NCBI RefSeq assembly: GCF_039645965.1
Contig: NZ_CP147917.1
Coordinates: 1,798,001-1,862,000, forward strand
Source: Sulfurimonas sp. HSL3-2
Lineage (GTDB): Bacteria; Campylobacterota; Campylobacteria; Campylobacterales; Sulfurimonadaceae
DNA: 64,000 bases
Reading direction: 5' to 3'
Shown here: in pieces, positions 9,759 through 22,745 of the stretch
How the letters are laid out: each line of letters opens with the position of its first letter
Position numbering within the stretch: the stretch's first letter is position 1
The notes under the pieces: model-generated
Told to the model about the DNA's origin: nothing
What the model saw: the letters and a program-made list of their open reading frames with translations, nothing else
Databases searched by the model: none
Program-made: the position numbers and the translations under genes

Positions 9759-10916
9759 TTAGAGAGAAAGATACTTTTTAATATCATCTACTCTGTCGGT
9801 TTTTTCCCAGGTAAAATCATCGTCTTCACGACCAAAATGTCCATATGCTGCAGTTTTTCTGTAAATTGGGCGAAGCAGGTCTAAAGAAACAATAATCCCT
9901 TTTGGTGATAGGTCGAACAACTCTTCCACACACTTTTCTATCTTCTCTTCCGAAACAACAGCTGTACCGTGAGTATTTACCATGATAGAAACAGGTCTAG
10001 CGACACCGATGGCATATGCCACCTGAATAGTCGCACGATCACATGCACCTGCAGCAACTAAGTTTTTAGCAACATGTCTTGCTGCATAAGCTGCACTTCT
10101 ATCAACTTTCGTAGGGTCTTTTCCAGAAAATGCACCGCCTCCGTGAGGACATGCACCACCGTATGTATCGACAATGATCTTACGTCCTGTAAGTCCTGCA
10201 TCACCTTGCGGTCCGCCTATCACGAATTTTCCTGTAGGATTGATATGGTAAACGACATTATCACTTAACAACTCTTCCGGAATAACTTTTTTTATTACTT
10301 CGTTGATCATATCTTCATGGATCTTCTCTTGAGAAACTTCAGGTGCATGCTGTGTAGATATAACGATAGTCTCTACTGAAACCGGCTTCTCATCAACATA
10401 CTTAACACTGATCTGTGCTTTACCGTCAGGACGAAGATATGGAACCGTACCCTCTTTACGTACCTGAGCTAAACGCTCCGTAATACGGTGAGCAAGATAG
10501 ATAGGAAGCGGCATCAAAACATCCGTTTCTCTACAAGCATAACCGAACATCAGACCTTGATCTCCGGCACCTATCTCTCCACTTGCCTGATCTACACCTT
10601 GATTGATGTCAGGCGATTGTTCTCCAATTCCATTTAAAACGGCAGCTGATCTATAATCAAAACCATACGTTGCATCTGTATAGCCGATCTCTTGGACTAC
10701 TTTTCTGGCAATTTCTTGCATTGGCGCATAAGCCGTTGTTTTCAGTTCGCCTGCAATTACACAAAAACCATTTGATACCAATGTCTCACACGCAACACGT
10801 GCCGACGTATCATGTTCAATAATATAATCCAGAATTGCATCACTGATCTGATCTGCCATCTTATCAGGATGCCCTTCTGTTACAGACTCTGAAGTAAATA
10901 TATACTCTTTAGTCAT
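9759..10916 (-). CDS. metK: S-adenosylmethionine synthetase
   Basis: 385 residues, a complete MetK. It opens with [19 protein letters not shown] and contains [12 protein letters not shown] (ATP/Mg site) and the [19 protein letters not shown] phosphate loop. It makes SAM from methionine and ATP. The start is ATG 10916, with AAAGGAAATCG upstream. It is a single-gene unit, with a hairpin 3' of it and its own -10 box upstream. Compared with the fdxA-ahpC arrangement I recall from Campylobacter, metK is inserted between those genes. Confidence 0.98.
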   Translation of the reverse strand: MTKEYIFTSESVTEGHPDKMADQISDAILDYIIEHDTSARVACETLVSNGFCVIAGELKTTAYAPMQEIARKVVQEIGYTDATYGFDYRSAAVLNGIGEQSPDINQGVDQASGEIGAGDQGLMFGYACRETDVLMPLPIYLAHRITERLAQVRKEGTVPYLRPDGKAQISVKYVDEKPVSVETIVISTQHAPEVSQEKIHEDMINEVIKKVIPEELLSDNVVYHINPTGKFVIGGPQGDAGLTGRKIIVDTYGGACPHGGGAFSGKDPTKVDRSAAYAARHVAKNLVAAGACDRATIQVAYAIGVARPVSIMVNTHGTAVVSEEKIEKCVEELFDLSPKGIIVSLDLLRPIYRKTAAYGHFGREDDDFTWEKTDRVDDIKKYLSL

Positions 10917-10942
10917 CGATTTCCTTTATTGAAATACAAGGT

Positions 10943-10969
10943 CCTGCCTCATAAGTCAGGGCGATTATA
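10943..10969 (-). promoter_or_regulatory. metK -10 box and 5' leader hairpin
   Basis: TATAAT on the minus strand (10964-10969) is followed at once by a GC-rich CGCCCTGAC and an imperfect hairpin (10943-10960; arms CCTGACT and AGGCAGG, one mismatch). The hairpin would sit at or near the 5' end of the metK mRNA. No consensus -35 is apparent. It does not look like any SAM riboswitch class I know. Confidence 0.4.
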
Positions 10970-11071
10970 TCTAAAGGATATTTAAAAAAAAACAATTATT
11001 TAAAAAACAATAAACTATTTAATATTTATAGGGTAAAATTTCTCCACAAATAAATTTTACAAGGAAATAAA

Positions 11072-11668
11072 ATGTTAGTAACAAACAAAGCTCCGGATTT
11101 TACTGCAACAGCAGTTTTAGCAGACGGCTCGATCGTTGAGAACTTCAACTTAATGGAAAACCTAGGAAAAAAAGGTGCTGTACTTTTCTTCTACCCTTTA
11201 GACTTTACATTCGTTTGTCCATCTGAGATCATCGCATTCTCTCATAGAATCGAAGAATTCACAAGTCGTGGTGTAAATGTTATAGGTGTATCTGTTGATA
11301 GTCAATTCTCACACTTTGCTTGGAGAGAAACTCCAGTTGAAAAAGGTGGTATCGGTAGAGTAAAATTCCCGCTTGTTGCTGACTTAAGTAAACAAATTTC
11401 AAGAGACTACGATGTACTTTTCGGTGAATCTGTAGCACTTCGCGGTTCATTCTTAATCGATGCAGACGGTACTGTTCGTCATGCTGTCATCAATGACCTT
11501 CCACTTGGACGTAACATCGATGAAATGATCCGTATGGTCGATACTATGATATTTACTAACGAGCATGGTGAAGTATGTCCTGCAGGATGGACTAAAGGTG
11601 ATGAAGGTATGAAAGCTTCTACTGAAGGTGTTGCTGAGTACTTAGCAAAACACGAAAAAGATCTATAA
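11072..11668 (+). CDS. 2-Cys peroxiredoxin (AhpC/Tsa family)
   Basis: 198 residues, a typical 2-Cys peroxiredoxin. The peroxidatic C49 lies in FYPLDFTFVCPSEI and the resolving C169 in EVCPAGW, and the C-terminal YLAKH helix is present. It reduces hydrogen peroxide and organic peroxides in the cytoplasm. The start ATG follows AAGGAAATAAA. It is monocistronic, running towards the Pif1-like helicase on the opposite strand (20 bp between stops). It corresponds to the gene called ahpC in Campylobacter and tsaA in Helicobacter. The AT-rich upstream region (10980-11035) may hold a PerR or other operator, but I cannot identify one with confidence. Confidence 0.95.
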   Translation: MLVTNKAPDFTATAVLADGSIVENFNLMENLGKKGAVLFFYPLDFTFVCPSEIIAFSHRIEEFTSRGVNVIGVSVDSQFSHFAWRETPVEKGGIGRVKFPLVADLSKQISRDYDVLFGESVALRGSFLIDADGTVRHAVINDLPLGRNIDEMIRMVDTMIFTNEHGEVCPAGWTKGDEGMKASTEGVAEYLAKHEKDL

Positions 11669-11688
11669 TATTATTATAAACTGAGAGC

Positions 11689-12954
11689 CTATGCTCTTGG
11701 TTTATTTGCAGATGTAAACTCTACTGCTTTTTTATCTACAAATATCAACTCTCTCCAACTTCTTTTCGGCTTTATCAAAATTAATCTTTTCTCAGATGTG
11801 GCACGTGAAAGTGCAACATAAAACTGAGACGGTGCAAAGATCTCATTTGTTTCTATTATCAGATCCTTTATACTCATCCCTTGTGACTTATGGATCGTAA
11901 TAGCAAAAGCCAGAGCTATAGGATATTGATAGATAGAAAAAAGTTTCTTTTCAAGGCTCTCTTTTTGTCCCTCTTTCTCCTGTTCGATCCAGATGGTCTT
12001 ATGCTGTGCGACCTGTTCTAGTTTCACGACAGTCGCATCACTCTTTTGTACGTAAACATATCTCTCATCAATATTGACTATCAATCCTCTTTCGCCGTTA
12101 AAGTAGTTCCAGGCATTTTTTGTAAAAAGTACCGGGACACCGATCTTAAGTTCTAGTTCTTTAATGATTCTAGCATCCGACAGGTAGCGTTCTATCTGAA
12201 CATCTTGAACTGATTCGTCATGTTTGATTATTTCACACTTTTTGATAAAAATGTCACCGTCTATATATGAGAGTTGTCTTTTATTATGAGCTGCTGCACT
12301 GCTGTTTTTTCCAAAAAGCAGAGTGAAGTTCTTCAGATCTTCTGTAAAAGGTTTTACAAAACCATCCAGTATCTCTGCAGATGAACTGTCTAATAGGCCA
12401 AATCTAATAGAATTCAATAAAGATATAAACTTATCATCATCGACTCTATAGATTTTTGTAAGCTCTATTGTCAAAAAATCAAAATTTTTCCATGACTCGG
12501 ACTCAAAAGCAAAATCTACTGAACCGTAGCCCCTTACAACAGGCGGAAGCTGTAAAAAATCTCCGACTACTAAGATGGATCCGTTGTACTCTGCTTGTAG
12601 AAGTCTGAATCTTACAAGATCAAACAAAGATGAACTTATCATCGAGATTTCGTCTATTATGATGAGACTGATGCTGGACAGAATATTTTTTAATTTTTTA
12701 GTGATTTTTATTTTTGAAGATTGCTCTAATTCAGACAGATCATTACATATACCAAGCTCTAAAAAACTGTGTAATGTTTGACCGTTGATCAAGGTAGCTG
12801 CCATTCCTGTAGAAGCAAGTTTTGCTATTTTTTTGGAATCTTTTTCAAATGTATCAATGATATCGTTGACTAAAGTCGTCTTTCCGACACCTGCGCCACC
12901 GGTTAAAAAAACATTTTGATTGTTATAAAGATGAGTTACGATAGTGTTTTTCAA
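11689..12954 (-). CDS. Pif1/RecD-like superfamily 1 DNA helicase
   Basis: 421 residues. Walker A GGAGVGKTT lies at residues 19-27, followed by STGMAATLINGQTLHSFL (motif Ia), LIIIDEISMISSSLFD (Walker B) and VVGDFLQLPPV (motif III). The C-terminal AFAITIHKSQGMSIKDLI and FYVALSRATS match the UvrD-like C-terminal helicase motifs of Pif1. It probably unwinds DNA 5' to 3', for example at G-quadruplexes or stalled forks. The start is TTG 12954 with a weak ribosome site; the P-loop position supports it. A TTACATGTAG variant of the window-wide palindrome lies at 12965-12974, in its leader. Confidence 0.85.
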   Translation of the reverse strand: MKNTIVTHLYNNQNVFLTGGAGVGKTTLVNDIIDTFEKDSKKIAKLASTGMAATLINGQTLHSFLELGICNDLSELEQSSKIKITKKLKNILSSISLIIIDEISMISSSLFDLVRFRLLQAEYNGSILVVGDFLQLPPVVRGYGSVDFAFESESWKNFDFLTIELTKIYRVDDDKFISLLNSIRFGLLDSSSAEILDGFVKPFTEDLKNFTLLFGKNSSAAAHNKRQLSYIDGDIFIKKCEIIKHDESVQDVQIERYLSDARIIKELELKIGVPVLFTKNAWNYFNGERGLIVNIDERYVYVQKSDATVVKLEQVAQHKTIWIEQEKEGQKESLEKKLFSIYQYPIALAFAITIHKSQGMSIKDLIIETNEIFAPSQFYVALSRATSEKRLILIKPKRSWRELIFVDKKAVEFTSANKPRA

Positions 12955-13060
12955 AAATATATCTTTACATGTAGATCAAGAATTTTAACATAGCTATGTT
13001 TTACAATGATTTAAAAATGATTTGATTGTTTATTGATTGTTATTAGATATGAAGTAGTAA

Positions 13061-13194
13061 ATCCGATAACTAGGCGGCGACCTACGTTTCCACACCTGAA
13101 AGGTGCAGTATTATCAGCGATGGGAGGCTTAGCTTCTGGGTTCGGAATGGGGCCAGGCGTTTCCCTCTCTCTATAGCCACCTAGACAATCGGAT
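13061..13194 (-). other. 5S rRNA flanking processing stem
   Basis: ATCCGAT (13061-13067) and ATCGGAT (13188-13194) are perfect complements immediately outside the 5S termini, extending its terminal helix as expected for the precursor. Confidence 0.6.
13070..13186 (-). rRNA. rrf: 5S ribosomal RNA
   Basis: On the minus strand it reads from CTAGGTGGCTATAG through the conserved GGCCCCATTCCGAACCCAGAAG region to GTAGGTCGCCGCCTAG, about 117 nt. It is the last gene of the rRNA operon. I see no strong GC-stem/U-run terminator between it and the helicase gene. Ends are accurate to a few bases. Confidence 0.95.
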
Positions 13195-13250
13195 ATAAAA
13201 GCACCTAGATGCGCTTATATCCAATTGCTATGGATTTACAGGGGGTTTAG

Positions 13251-13316
13251 TATTGTTAAAGTCAACAGGTCGTATTACAACAACAGACCACTCTTACACT
13301 AAGTAAGGCAGTGAGC
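13251..13316 (-). other. 3' arm of the 23S rRNA processing stem
   Basis: Two blocks here are perfect 16-bp complements of blocks 5' of 23S: 13251-13266 pairs with 16342-16357, and 13301-13316 pairs with 16258-16273. Together with weaker pairing between them, they form the long RNase III-type stem that encloses 23S rRNA. Confidence 0.8.
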
Positions 13317-13324
13317 TAAAAAAA

Positions 13325-16232
<2,908 letters not shown>

Positions 16233-16257
16233 AAGTTGATCTATTTCTAGATCGTGC

Positions 16258-16357
16258 GCTCACTGCCTTACTTAACATAAGACAGTGATCTGTTGTAGTT
16301 GTAATTTCAATCCATAGAATCGCTTCTATTTCTTTACTTTAGTTGACTTTAACAATA
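16258..16357 (-). other. 5' arm of the 23S rRNA processing stem
   Basis: Blocks 16258-16273 and 16342-16357 are perfect complements of 13301-13316 and 13251-13266. This arm lies between tRNA-Ile and the 23S 5' end, where RNase III cleavage would occur. Confidence 0.8.
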
Positions 16358-16465
16358 ATAATTTAATGAACTTCTTAGACTTAAAAGTCTAATATCAAAT
16401 CTATACTCATAGTTCTGATATTAAACTTCTTCTCTACTCTCTTCTTTAAGCACTTATAACTCAAA

Positions 16466-16542
16466 TGGTGGGCCTACCAGGACTTGAACCTGGGACCTCA
16501 CCCTTATCAGGGGTGCACTCTAACCAGCTGAGCTATAGGCCC
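16466..16542 (-). tRNA. tRNA-Ile (anticodon GAT)
   Basis: 77 nt including an encoded CCA. The acceptor GGGCCTA pairs with TAGGCCC, the D-arm is AGCTCAGCTGGTTAGAGT, the anticodon loop reads CTGATAA with GAT, and the T-arm contains GGTTCAAGTCC. It lies in the 16S-23S spacer. No tRNA-Ala is present on either side, unlike the common Ile-Ala pair. Confidence 0.98.
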
Positions 16543-16576
16543 GAGAATAATCTAAATGTGAATGAACTTAGATCAC

Positions 16577-16595
16577 TGAAAACTAAGCAAGTAAA
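16577..16595 (-). other. 3' arm of the 16S rRNA processing stem
   Basis: The 19 bases here are the perfect reverse complement of 18407-18425, and pairing continues with one mismatch into GATCA/TGATC. It lies 75 bases beyond the 16S 3' end. Confidence 0.8.
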
Positions 16596-16670
16596 CAACT
16601 TAATAACTAACATCTCGTGTGAGATTTTCTTTGTATTGCATCTAAGAAACGAATCTTAATGCTTACTCTA

Positions 16671-18190
<1,520 letters not shown>

Positions 18191-18495
18191 TGGTTTGTCT
18201 AATCTTTGCCCAAGATTGAAAAATCATTGGCTTCGCCACTATCCGAAGATAATGGTCTTTTATGTATGTATCTAAACATATATATAATATATGAATAGAC
18301 GGTCAAGGAAACATTTTAGCTTACGCTAAAAGCGGTCCCCTTGTTTTGTGTTATTAGTTATTTAAGTAAACTCAAAAACTGCTAACTTTCGTTAGTTATC
18401 TTGTCATTTACTTGCTTAGTTTTCAATGATCTCAAACTAGAAAAACTTTCGTCTCTCAAGGCCTAAACTTTAGGTCTCATCGTTTGTGGACGGGA
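18191..18495 (-). other. rRNA operon leader
   Basis: No gene is seen. The leader holds the 5' arm of the 16S processing stem (18407-18425), a TTTAGC/GCTAAA hairpin (18315-18330) and, close to the promoter, a CCTAAA/TTTAGG dyad (about 18461-18475). A boxA-type antitermination site could not be assigned with confidence. Confidence 0.6.
18407..18425 (-). other. 5' arm of the 16S rRNA processing stem
   Basis: Perfect 19-bp complement of 16577-16595; see that entry. It lies about 215 bases upstream of mature 16S. Confidence 0.8.
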
Positions 18496-18524
18496 ATTAT
18501 AGGAAAATTTTAATTCAATGTCAA
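18496..18524 (-). promoter_or_regulatory. rRNA operon promoter (sigma-70 type)
   Basis: On the minus strand, a perfect -35 TTGACA (18519-18524) is separated by 17 bp from a perfect -10 TATAAT (18496-18501). The next bases are TCCCGTCC, a GC-rich discriminator. The sequence from the -10 box onward is identical for 20 bases to the tRNA-Lys promoter at 57033. Confidence 0.9.
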
Positions 18525-18597
18525 GAGGTTTTCGAAAGAATTTTAGAGAAATTTTTAAATTTGTTGATTTATGTAATTTTTTTATTAAATTAGTAGT

Positions 18598-18633
18598 AAT
18601 ATTTATGAAATAATATTATATTTCATAAATATT
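18598..18633 (-). terminator. 15-bp hairpin at the mnmA 3' end
   Basis: Arms 18598-18612 and 18619-18633 are perfectly complementary (A/T-only except one G-C pair) around a 6-base loop. The stem touches the last base of the mnmA stop codon. An A/T-rich run follows on the minus strand, so it plausibly ends mnmA transcription before the rRNA promoter. Confidence 0.55.
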
Positions 18634-19655
18634 TAGGAGATCCAGCCGCCGCCGATTAGTTTGTTATCATCATAAAAAACTGCTGCTTGCCCTTTAGCTA
18701 CACCAAATACCGGTTCATATAGCTTTACTTCTGCTTTACCGTTGTCTATTTTGACACTGCACTTGACCGCTTTTGTTCTATATCTAAGCTTTACCGTAGA
18801 TTCGAATTCAGTTCTGTCATCAAACATGTTAATGTCTCTTAATGTTACACTATAGCAAGCCAAGTCCTCTTTTTGTCCGACCACTATCTGATTTTTCTTC
18901 GGATCTATACTTACTACATAATGAGGATCGTGCGCACCTTTTACGGTAAAGCCCTTTCTCTTTCCTATTGTATAGTACATATAGCCTTTATGTTCACCGA
19001 CGACATTACCTTGCATATCGAGTACTTCACCGACATTATCAACATTGACATAATCTTTTAAGATATCCGTATAGGTTGTTTCGACAAAACATATTTCGCT
19101 TGATTCAGGTTGTAATGCAAAAGACTCTAAGCCTTTAATAGAAGCAGCAAGTTGTTTAATATCACTTTTTTTGCGTGTACCCATTGGAAATAAAAGTCTT
19201 GGGACTATTGACTTATCTATATAGAAGAGAAAGTAGCTTTGATCTTTTGTATCATCTTCTGCTTGAATAAGATATTTTCCGTCATGTTGGATGTAGTGTC
19301 CGGTTGCAATATAGTCTGCACCTATCTTATCTGCAAACTTGACCATCTCACCGAATTTCAAGTTTCTATTACATAGTGCACATGGATTTGGAGTCTCGCC
19401 CTCTTCATATGTTTTAATAAAAGGATCGAATACTTTGTCTTTAAATATATCTTCTAAATCAAGTATATGGAGTTTTATTCCTACGAAGTCTGCAGCTTTT
19501 TGTGCTCTTGCTTGGTGGATCTCATGATATCCCGGCTTTGTATGCAATCGCATATATACACCTTCGACATCATATCCATCTTCTTTAAGTATTAATGCCG
19601 ATACGGTCGAGTCAACACCTCCGCTCATACCGACTAAAACTTTTTTCTTCATCAT
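18633..19655 (-). CDS. mnmA: tRNA-specific 2-thiouridylase MnmA
   Basis: 340 residues, a PP-loop ATPase that thiolates U34 of tRNA-Lys, -Glu and -Gln. The PP-loop GMSGGVDSTVSA is at residues 9-20, the first active-site segment NPCALCNRNLKF has C92 and C95, and the catalytic SSEICF cysteine is C189. The position of E. coli D99 is a cysteine (C92) here, a variation I recall in Campylobacterota. The start is one of two adjacent ATGs (19655). Two of its tRNA substrates, Lys(TTT) and Glu(TTC), are encoded at 57070-57258. Confidence 0.95.
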   Translation of the reverse strand: MMKKKVLVGMSGGVDSTVSALILKEDGYDVEGVYMRLHTKPGYHEIHQARAQKAADFVGIKLHILDLEDIFKDKVFDPFIKTYEEGETPNPCALCNRNLKFGEMVKFADKIGADYIATGHYIQHDGKYLIQAEDDTKDQSYFLFYIDKSIVPRLLFPMGTRKKSDIKQLAASIKGLESFALQPESSEICFVETTYTDILKDYVNVDNVGEVLDMQGNVVGEHKGYMYYTIGKRKGFTVKGAHDPHYVVSIDPKKNQIVVGQKEDLACYSVTLRDINMFDDRTEFESTVKLRYRTKAVKCSVKIDNGKAEVKLYEPVFGVAKGQAAVFYDDNKLIGGGWIS

Positions 19656-19732
19656 TTCTCTTTTATATTCTATAAATTTATGATGAAATTATAACATTTT
19701 GTAAAATTTAGCTTTTCAAATATCTCAATTAC

Positions 19733-20608
19733 TTAAGATTTTAATTGGTTTAATCTGTCTCTTTTCGTACCGATTGTCGTGATCTGGATTCCAAAGTTAC
19801 CGTCTACTATCACGACTTCACCCTGTGCTATAACATGGTCATCCACTAAAATATCCAACGGATCGTTCGCCAACTGGTTTAACTCGATAACTGAACCTAT
19901 GTCCATATTTAATACATCTTTTAAAAGCATTTTCTTTTTACCGATTCTGACTCTTACCGGTAACTTGACATCAAGGATCAATGAAATATTTCTCATATCC
20001 CCTGCATCTACTGGTTCGACTTCATGGCTTGAAGGAGCACTCACTACAGGTGGCGTCAACTCTTTTGGAGCAGCTTTTGGCGCCTCTTCCTCTTTAGTTG
20101 CATGAAATGATGTTTCAAATGTGTTATCTGTGATAAGCATCATCAAAGAGTTTATCTCGCCAAGTGTAAACGTATATACGTACATCTTGCTGTAATTATC
20201 AAGGTTTATCTCGCCGTCATCTTTTATAAACTCTATGTTGTCGACTTTTAATGTTATTGCCGGAAGTTCTTTTTGAGCACCAAGAGTATTTGAGATCGCT
20301 CCCATGATGTTAGATACTATCTCTTTTGTAGCATCTAAATCCTCTTCATCCATGTCCTCTTTACTCTCGCCCTCGCCGCCTAGCATCATATCGCCGAGTG
20401 CAGTAGCAAGAGCAGGAGAGATCGCGACCATTATACTCGCCTCGATATCTCCGCTTACACTTACCTTTACCAAAGATATAGGAGGCAGGATATTCGAGAT
20501 TATCGATAAAGTCTCCTCCTCTTTTTTTACTAAAGATGGAGCCTGTCCAATTAAACTTTCTATAGTAGCTACGGTTTCACGTTCAAATAGCTTAATAAAC
20601 TCTTCCAT
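19733..20608 (-). CDS. fliY: Flagellar motor switch protein FliY
   Basis: 291 residues. The N-terminal ~170 residues resemble the CheC/FliM middle domain (AISPALATALGDMMLGGEGE, EIVSNIMGAISNTLG), and the C-terminal ~80 are a FliN/SpoA domain (LDVKLPVRVRIGKKKMLLKDVLNMDIGS, VVDGNFGIQITTIGTKRDR). This fusion is the FliY form of Campylobacterota, a C-ring protein that may have CheY-P phosphatase activity. The linker (about 180-205) is Pro/Ala/Glu-rich. It is the last gene of the flagellar run, 4 bp after fliM. Confidence 0.92.
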   Translation of the reverse strand: MEEFIKLFERETVATIESLIGQAPSLVKKEEETLSIISNILPPISLVKVSVSGDIEASIMVAISPALATALGDMMLGGEGESKEDMDEEDLDATKEIVSNIMGAISNTLGAQKELPAITLKVDNIEFIKDDGEINLDNYSKMYVYTFTLGEINSLMMLITDNTFETSFHATKEEEAPKAAPKELTPPVVSAPSSHEVEPVDAGDMRNISLILDVKLPVRVRIGKKKMLLKDVLNMDIGSVIELNQLANDPLDILVDDHVIAQGEVVIVDGNFGIQITTIGTKRDRLNQLKS

Positions 20609-20612
20609 CTAT

Positions 20613-21707
20613 TTACTCCTCAAATTCATTCTCGTTTTCATCTTCATCCATTATCTCTTTAACACCGCTGATCTTCGCTTTACGCTGTTTTTCCAGATTT
20701 TCTAATGTACGTTTAACTGCATCTTTTTCTGTTTTTACGATCTCAGTTATCTGTATGGACTTTCTAAATCTTCTCAGGCCTATTTCGCCCTTAAACCTTA
20801 CTTTTCCATCGACAGAGAGTGTAACGATATCGTTAGCATCTGCATTTAAGCGTATGATGTCCCCGACTTTTAGATCTAAGACCTCTCTCATATCGAGTTC
20901 TGCAGAACCTAGATTTGCTTCGACATTGACCTGAGCACCTCCAAGAAGGACTTGAAGTTCTTGGTTTCTACTTTTCTTGGAACTTGTCTCATTTAGCATC
21001 AAGTCTCTACTTGCAAGTTTAGGTAAAACAGGCTCTAATGATATTACCGGGTAACATAAGTTCATCATCCCTGAACTATGCCCGATGATTATCTCCATAA
21101 CGACCATGACGACGATCTCATTTTGTGCAACGATCTGAACGACGTTTGGACTTGATTCTTTTGACTCGACGTTTGGATACAGATCGGTTACCGGACCCCA
21201 TGCTTCTTTAAGCGTTGACATCATAACACGTAAAATAGTCTCAAACAGACTTAACTCGATATCTGAAAACTCTCTTGTCGATTCGAAAGGCTCACCTTTT
21301 CCGCCTAGCAGTCTGTCAAGCATAGGAAAAGCAATAGACGGGTTTATCTCTAATACGCCGTTACCTTCAAGCGGTTTCATTGAAAAAACGTTGAAACTTG
21401 TCGGATTTGGCAGAGACATCAAAAATTCGCCGTACGTCATCTGGTCGACCGAGTGAAGCTGGATCTCTACGATCGAACGCATTATAGACGATATCTGTGA
21501 TGAGAGTGAACGAGCCATCTTGTCATGAATACCGCGGAATGCACGTAACTGCTCTTTTGATACACGGTTAGGACGTTTAAAGTCATAAAGTGTTATCTGA
21601 CGTTGTGAATAGACCTCATCACTAGAAGCTTCTTCTAGAATATCCTCGCCGTCATCTACGACGTCGAGCAGTGCATCTATCTCTTCTTGGGAAAGTATAT
21701 CTGCCAT
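20613..21707 (-). CDS. fliM: Flagellar motor switch protein FliM
   Basis: 364 residues. The N-terminal LSQEEIDALLD is the CheY-P-binding peptide, followed by the FliM middle domain (RPNRVSKEQLRAFRGIHDK, MTYGEFLMSLPNPTSFNV) and a C-terminal SpoA domain (LDMREVLDLKVGDIIRL). It forms the C-ring that sets rotation direction. It starts one base after the fliA stop. The C-terminal ~30 residues are Lys/Glu-rich, beyond the usual FliM end. Confidence 0.96.
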   Translation of the reverse strand: MADILSQEEIDALLDVVDDGEDILEEASSDEVYSQRQITLYDFKRPNRVSKEQLRAFRGIHDKMARSLSSQISSIMRSIVEIQLHSVDQMTYGEFLMSLPNPTSFNVFSMKPLEGNGVLEINPSIAFPMLDRLLGGKGEPFESTREFSDIELSLFETILRVMMSTLKEAWGPVTDLYPNVESKESSPNVVQIVAQNEIVVMVVMEIIIGHSSGMMNLCYPVISLEPVLPKLASRDLMLNETSSKKSRNQELQVLLGGAQVNVEANLGSAELDMREVLDLKVGDIIRLNADANDIVTLSVDGKVRFKGEIGLRRFRKSIQITEIVKTEKDAVKRTLENLEKQRKAKISGVKEIMDEDENENEFEE

Positions 21708-21708
21708 C

Positions 21709-22395
21709 TTATGCTCCTATACTCTCTTGAATTTTTTTGATCACAGACTTATGGATCTGTGAGATCCTTGACTCTGTAATATCTAAGATCGAACTAATCT
21801 CTTTTAATGTTAACTCTTCAAAGTAATACAACTGAATCACCATCTGTTCTCGTTCACTATATCTGGATAAAACGCTCATTATAACCTCAACAAGCTGCTC
21901 TTTCTCGATTCTATCTAATGTCTCACCTTCATCACCGGTGTTTAACTGGTCTTGAAGCGGTAAAATAGCATATATGGAAGATGCTATACGGGCTTCATGT
22001 ATCTTCTCTTCCGTCTCGTCTTCGATCATCTCGGCTAACTGAGCATCTGTAGGCTCTTCATCATGAGTCAAAAGATACTCTTCGACAAGATAGTCGATCC
22101 TTTTTACAAGTTTTCTGCTAGAACGGCTTAAAACATCAAGAGATCTTAAATAATCAAGCATCGCGCCATAGACTCTGGTTTTTGCGTATCCCCAAAACGA
22201 ATCGTTTTGCGCTTCATCATATCTTCTTGCTAATTTTACCAGTTCTTCTGTCCCTATCGCACTAAGGTCCATAAAGTCTACAGAACTCGGCAGTCTTTCT
22301 TTGAGTCTAAATGCCATAGCTTTTACTGCAGGAAGATACTGGATCGCCAGTTCGTCCTCTTTATGTTTCAGCTCATTCTCATATGCATGTATCAT
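21709..22395 (-). CDS. fliA: Flagellar sigma factor FliA (sigma-28)
   Basis: 228 residues with sigma regions in order: 2 (LPAVKAMAFRLKERLPSSVD, FWGYAKTRVYGAMLDYLRS), 3 (SRKLVKRIDYLVEEYL) and 4 with its helix-turn-helix (LTLKEISSILDITESRISQ). It directs transcription of late flagellar genes such as flagellin. Its ATG overlaps the stop of the small membrane gene upstream (ATGA), and it is followed by fliM with a 1-bp gap. No FlgM gene is present in this window. Confidence 0.96.
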   Translation of the reverse strand: MIHAYENELKHKEDELAIQYLPAVKAMAFRLKERLPSSVDFMDLSAIGTEELVKLARRYDEAQNDSFWGYAKTRVYGAMLDYLRSLDVLSRSSRKLVKRIDYLVEEYLLTHDEEPTDAQLAEMIEDETEEKIHEARIASSIYAILPLQDQLNTGDEGETLDRIEKEQLVEVIMSVLSRYSEREQMVIQLYYFEELTLKEISSILDITESRISQIHKSVIKKIQESIGA

Positions 22396-22727
22396 GCAGC
22401 AACCTTAATCTCATCCTGTGTGTTCATCTTTATAGCCGCATCCGTGATCTTATGCGCAGAATCGATCACCTTTTCTCTTTTGTTTATCTCTTTTACAATG
22501 TGATCAAGATTGGACTCATGACGGTTTTTTGCAAAATGATACGTCTTAACAGCGAGCGTTCTGAAATAAAATGCGACTATCACATGTGAAAATAGATAAA
22601 AAAATACCGTGATCAAGAAGGTGTATGTAAGCAAAGCATCAGCACTGTCTGATTTTAACAATCCAAAGACAAGTCCAAGAAAAAAGCCTTGTACTGTAAA
22701 AAAAGATACAAAATTTGCCGCTAACAT
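22392..22727 (-). CDS. Small membrane protein of unknown function in the flagellar operon
   Basis: 111 residues. There are two predicted membrane helices (about 3-24 and 33-55, the second rich in Phe/Tyr/Val) and a charged, probably helical C-terminal tail (about 60-105). I recognise no family motif. The position between flhG and fliA matches, from memory, a small membrane gene (Cj0062c) at the same place in Campylobacter jejuni, so it is likely a conserved, uncharacterised component. It is 18 bp after flhG and overlaps fliA by 4 bp. Confidence 0.75.
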   Translation of the reverse strand: MLAANFVSFFTVQGFFLGLVFGLLKSDSADALLTYTFLITVFFYLFSHVIVAFYFRTLAVKTYHFAKNRHESNLDHIVKEINKREKVIDSAHKITDAAIKMNTQDEIKVAA

Positions 22728-22745
22728 AGATACTCGCCCCTTTGA

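Noticed and set aside
10917-11071. SAM riboswitch upstream of metK
   Set aside because: The leader is short and has only a simple hairpin, with none of the conserved core of the SAM riboswitch classes I know.
16543-16670. A missed tRNA-Ala in the rRNA spacer
   Set aside because: I searched both spacer segments for a T-arm GGTTCGANTCC and a matching acceptor and found none besides tRNA-Ile.
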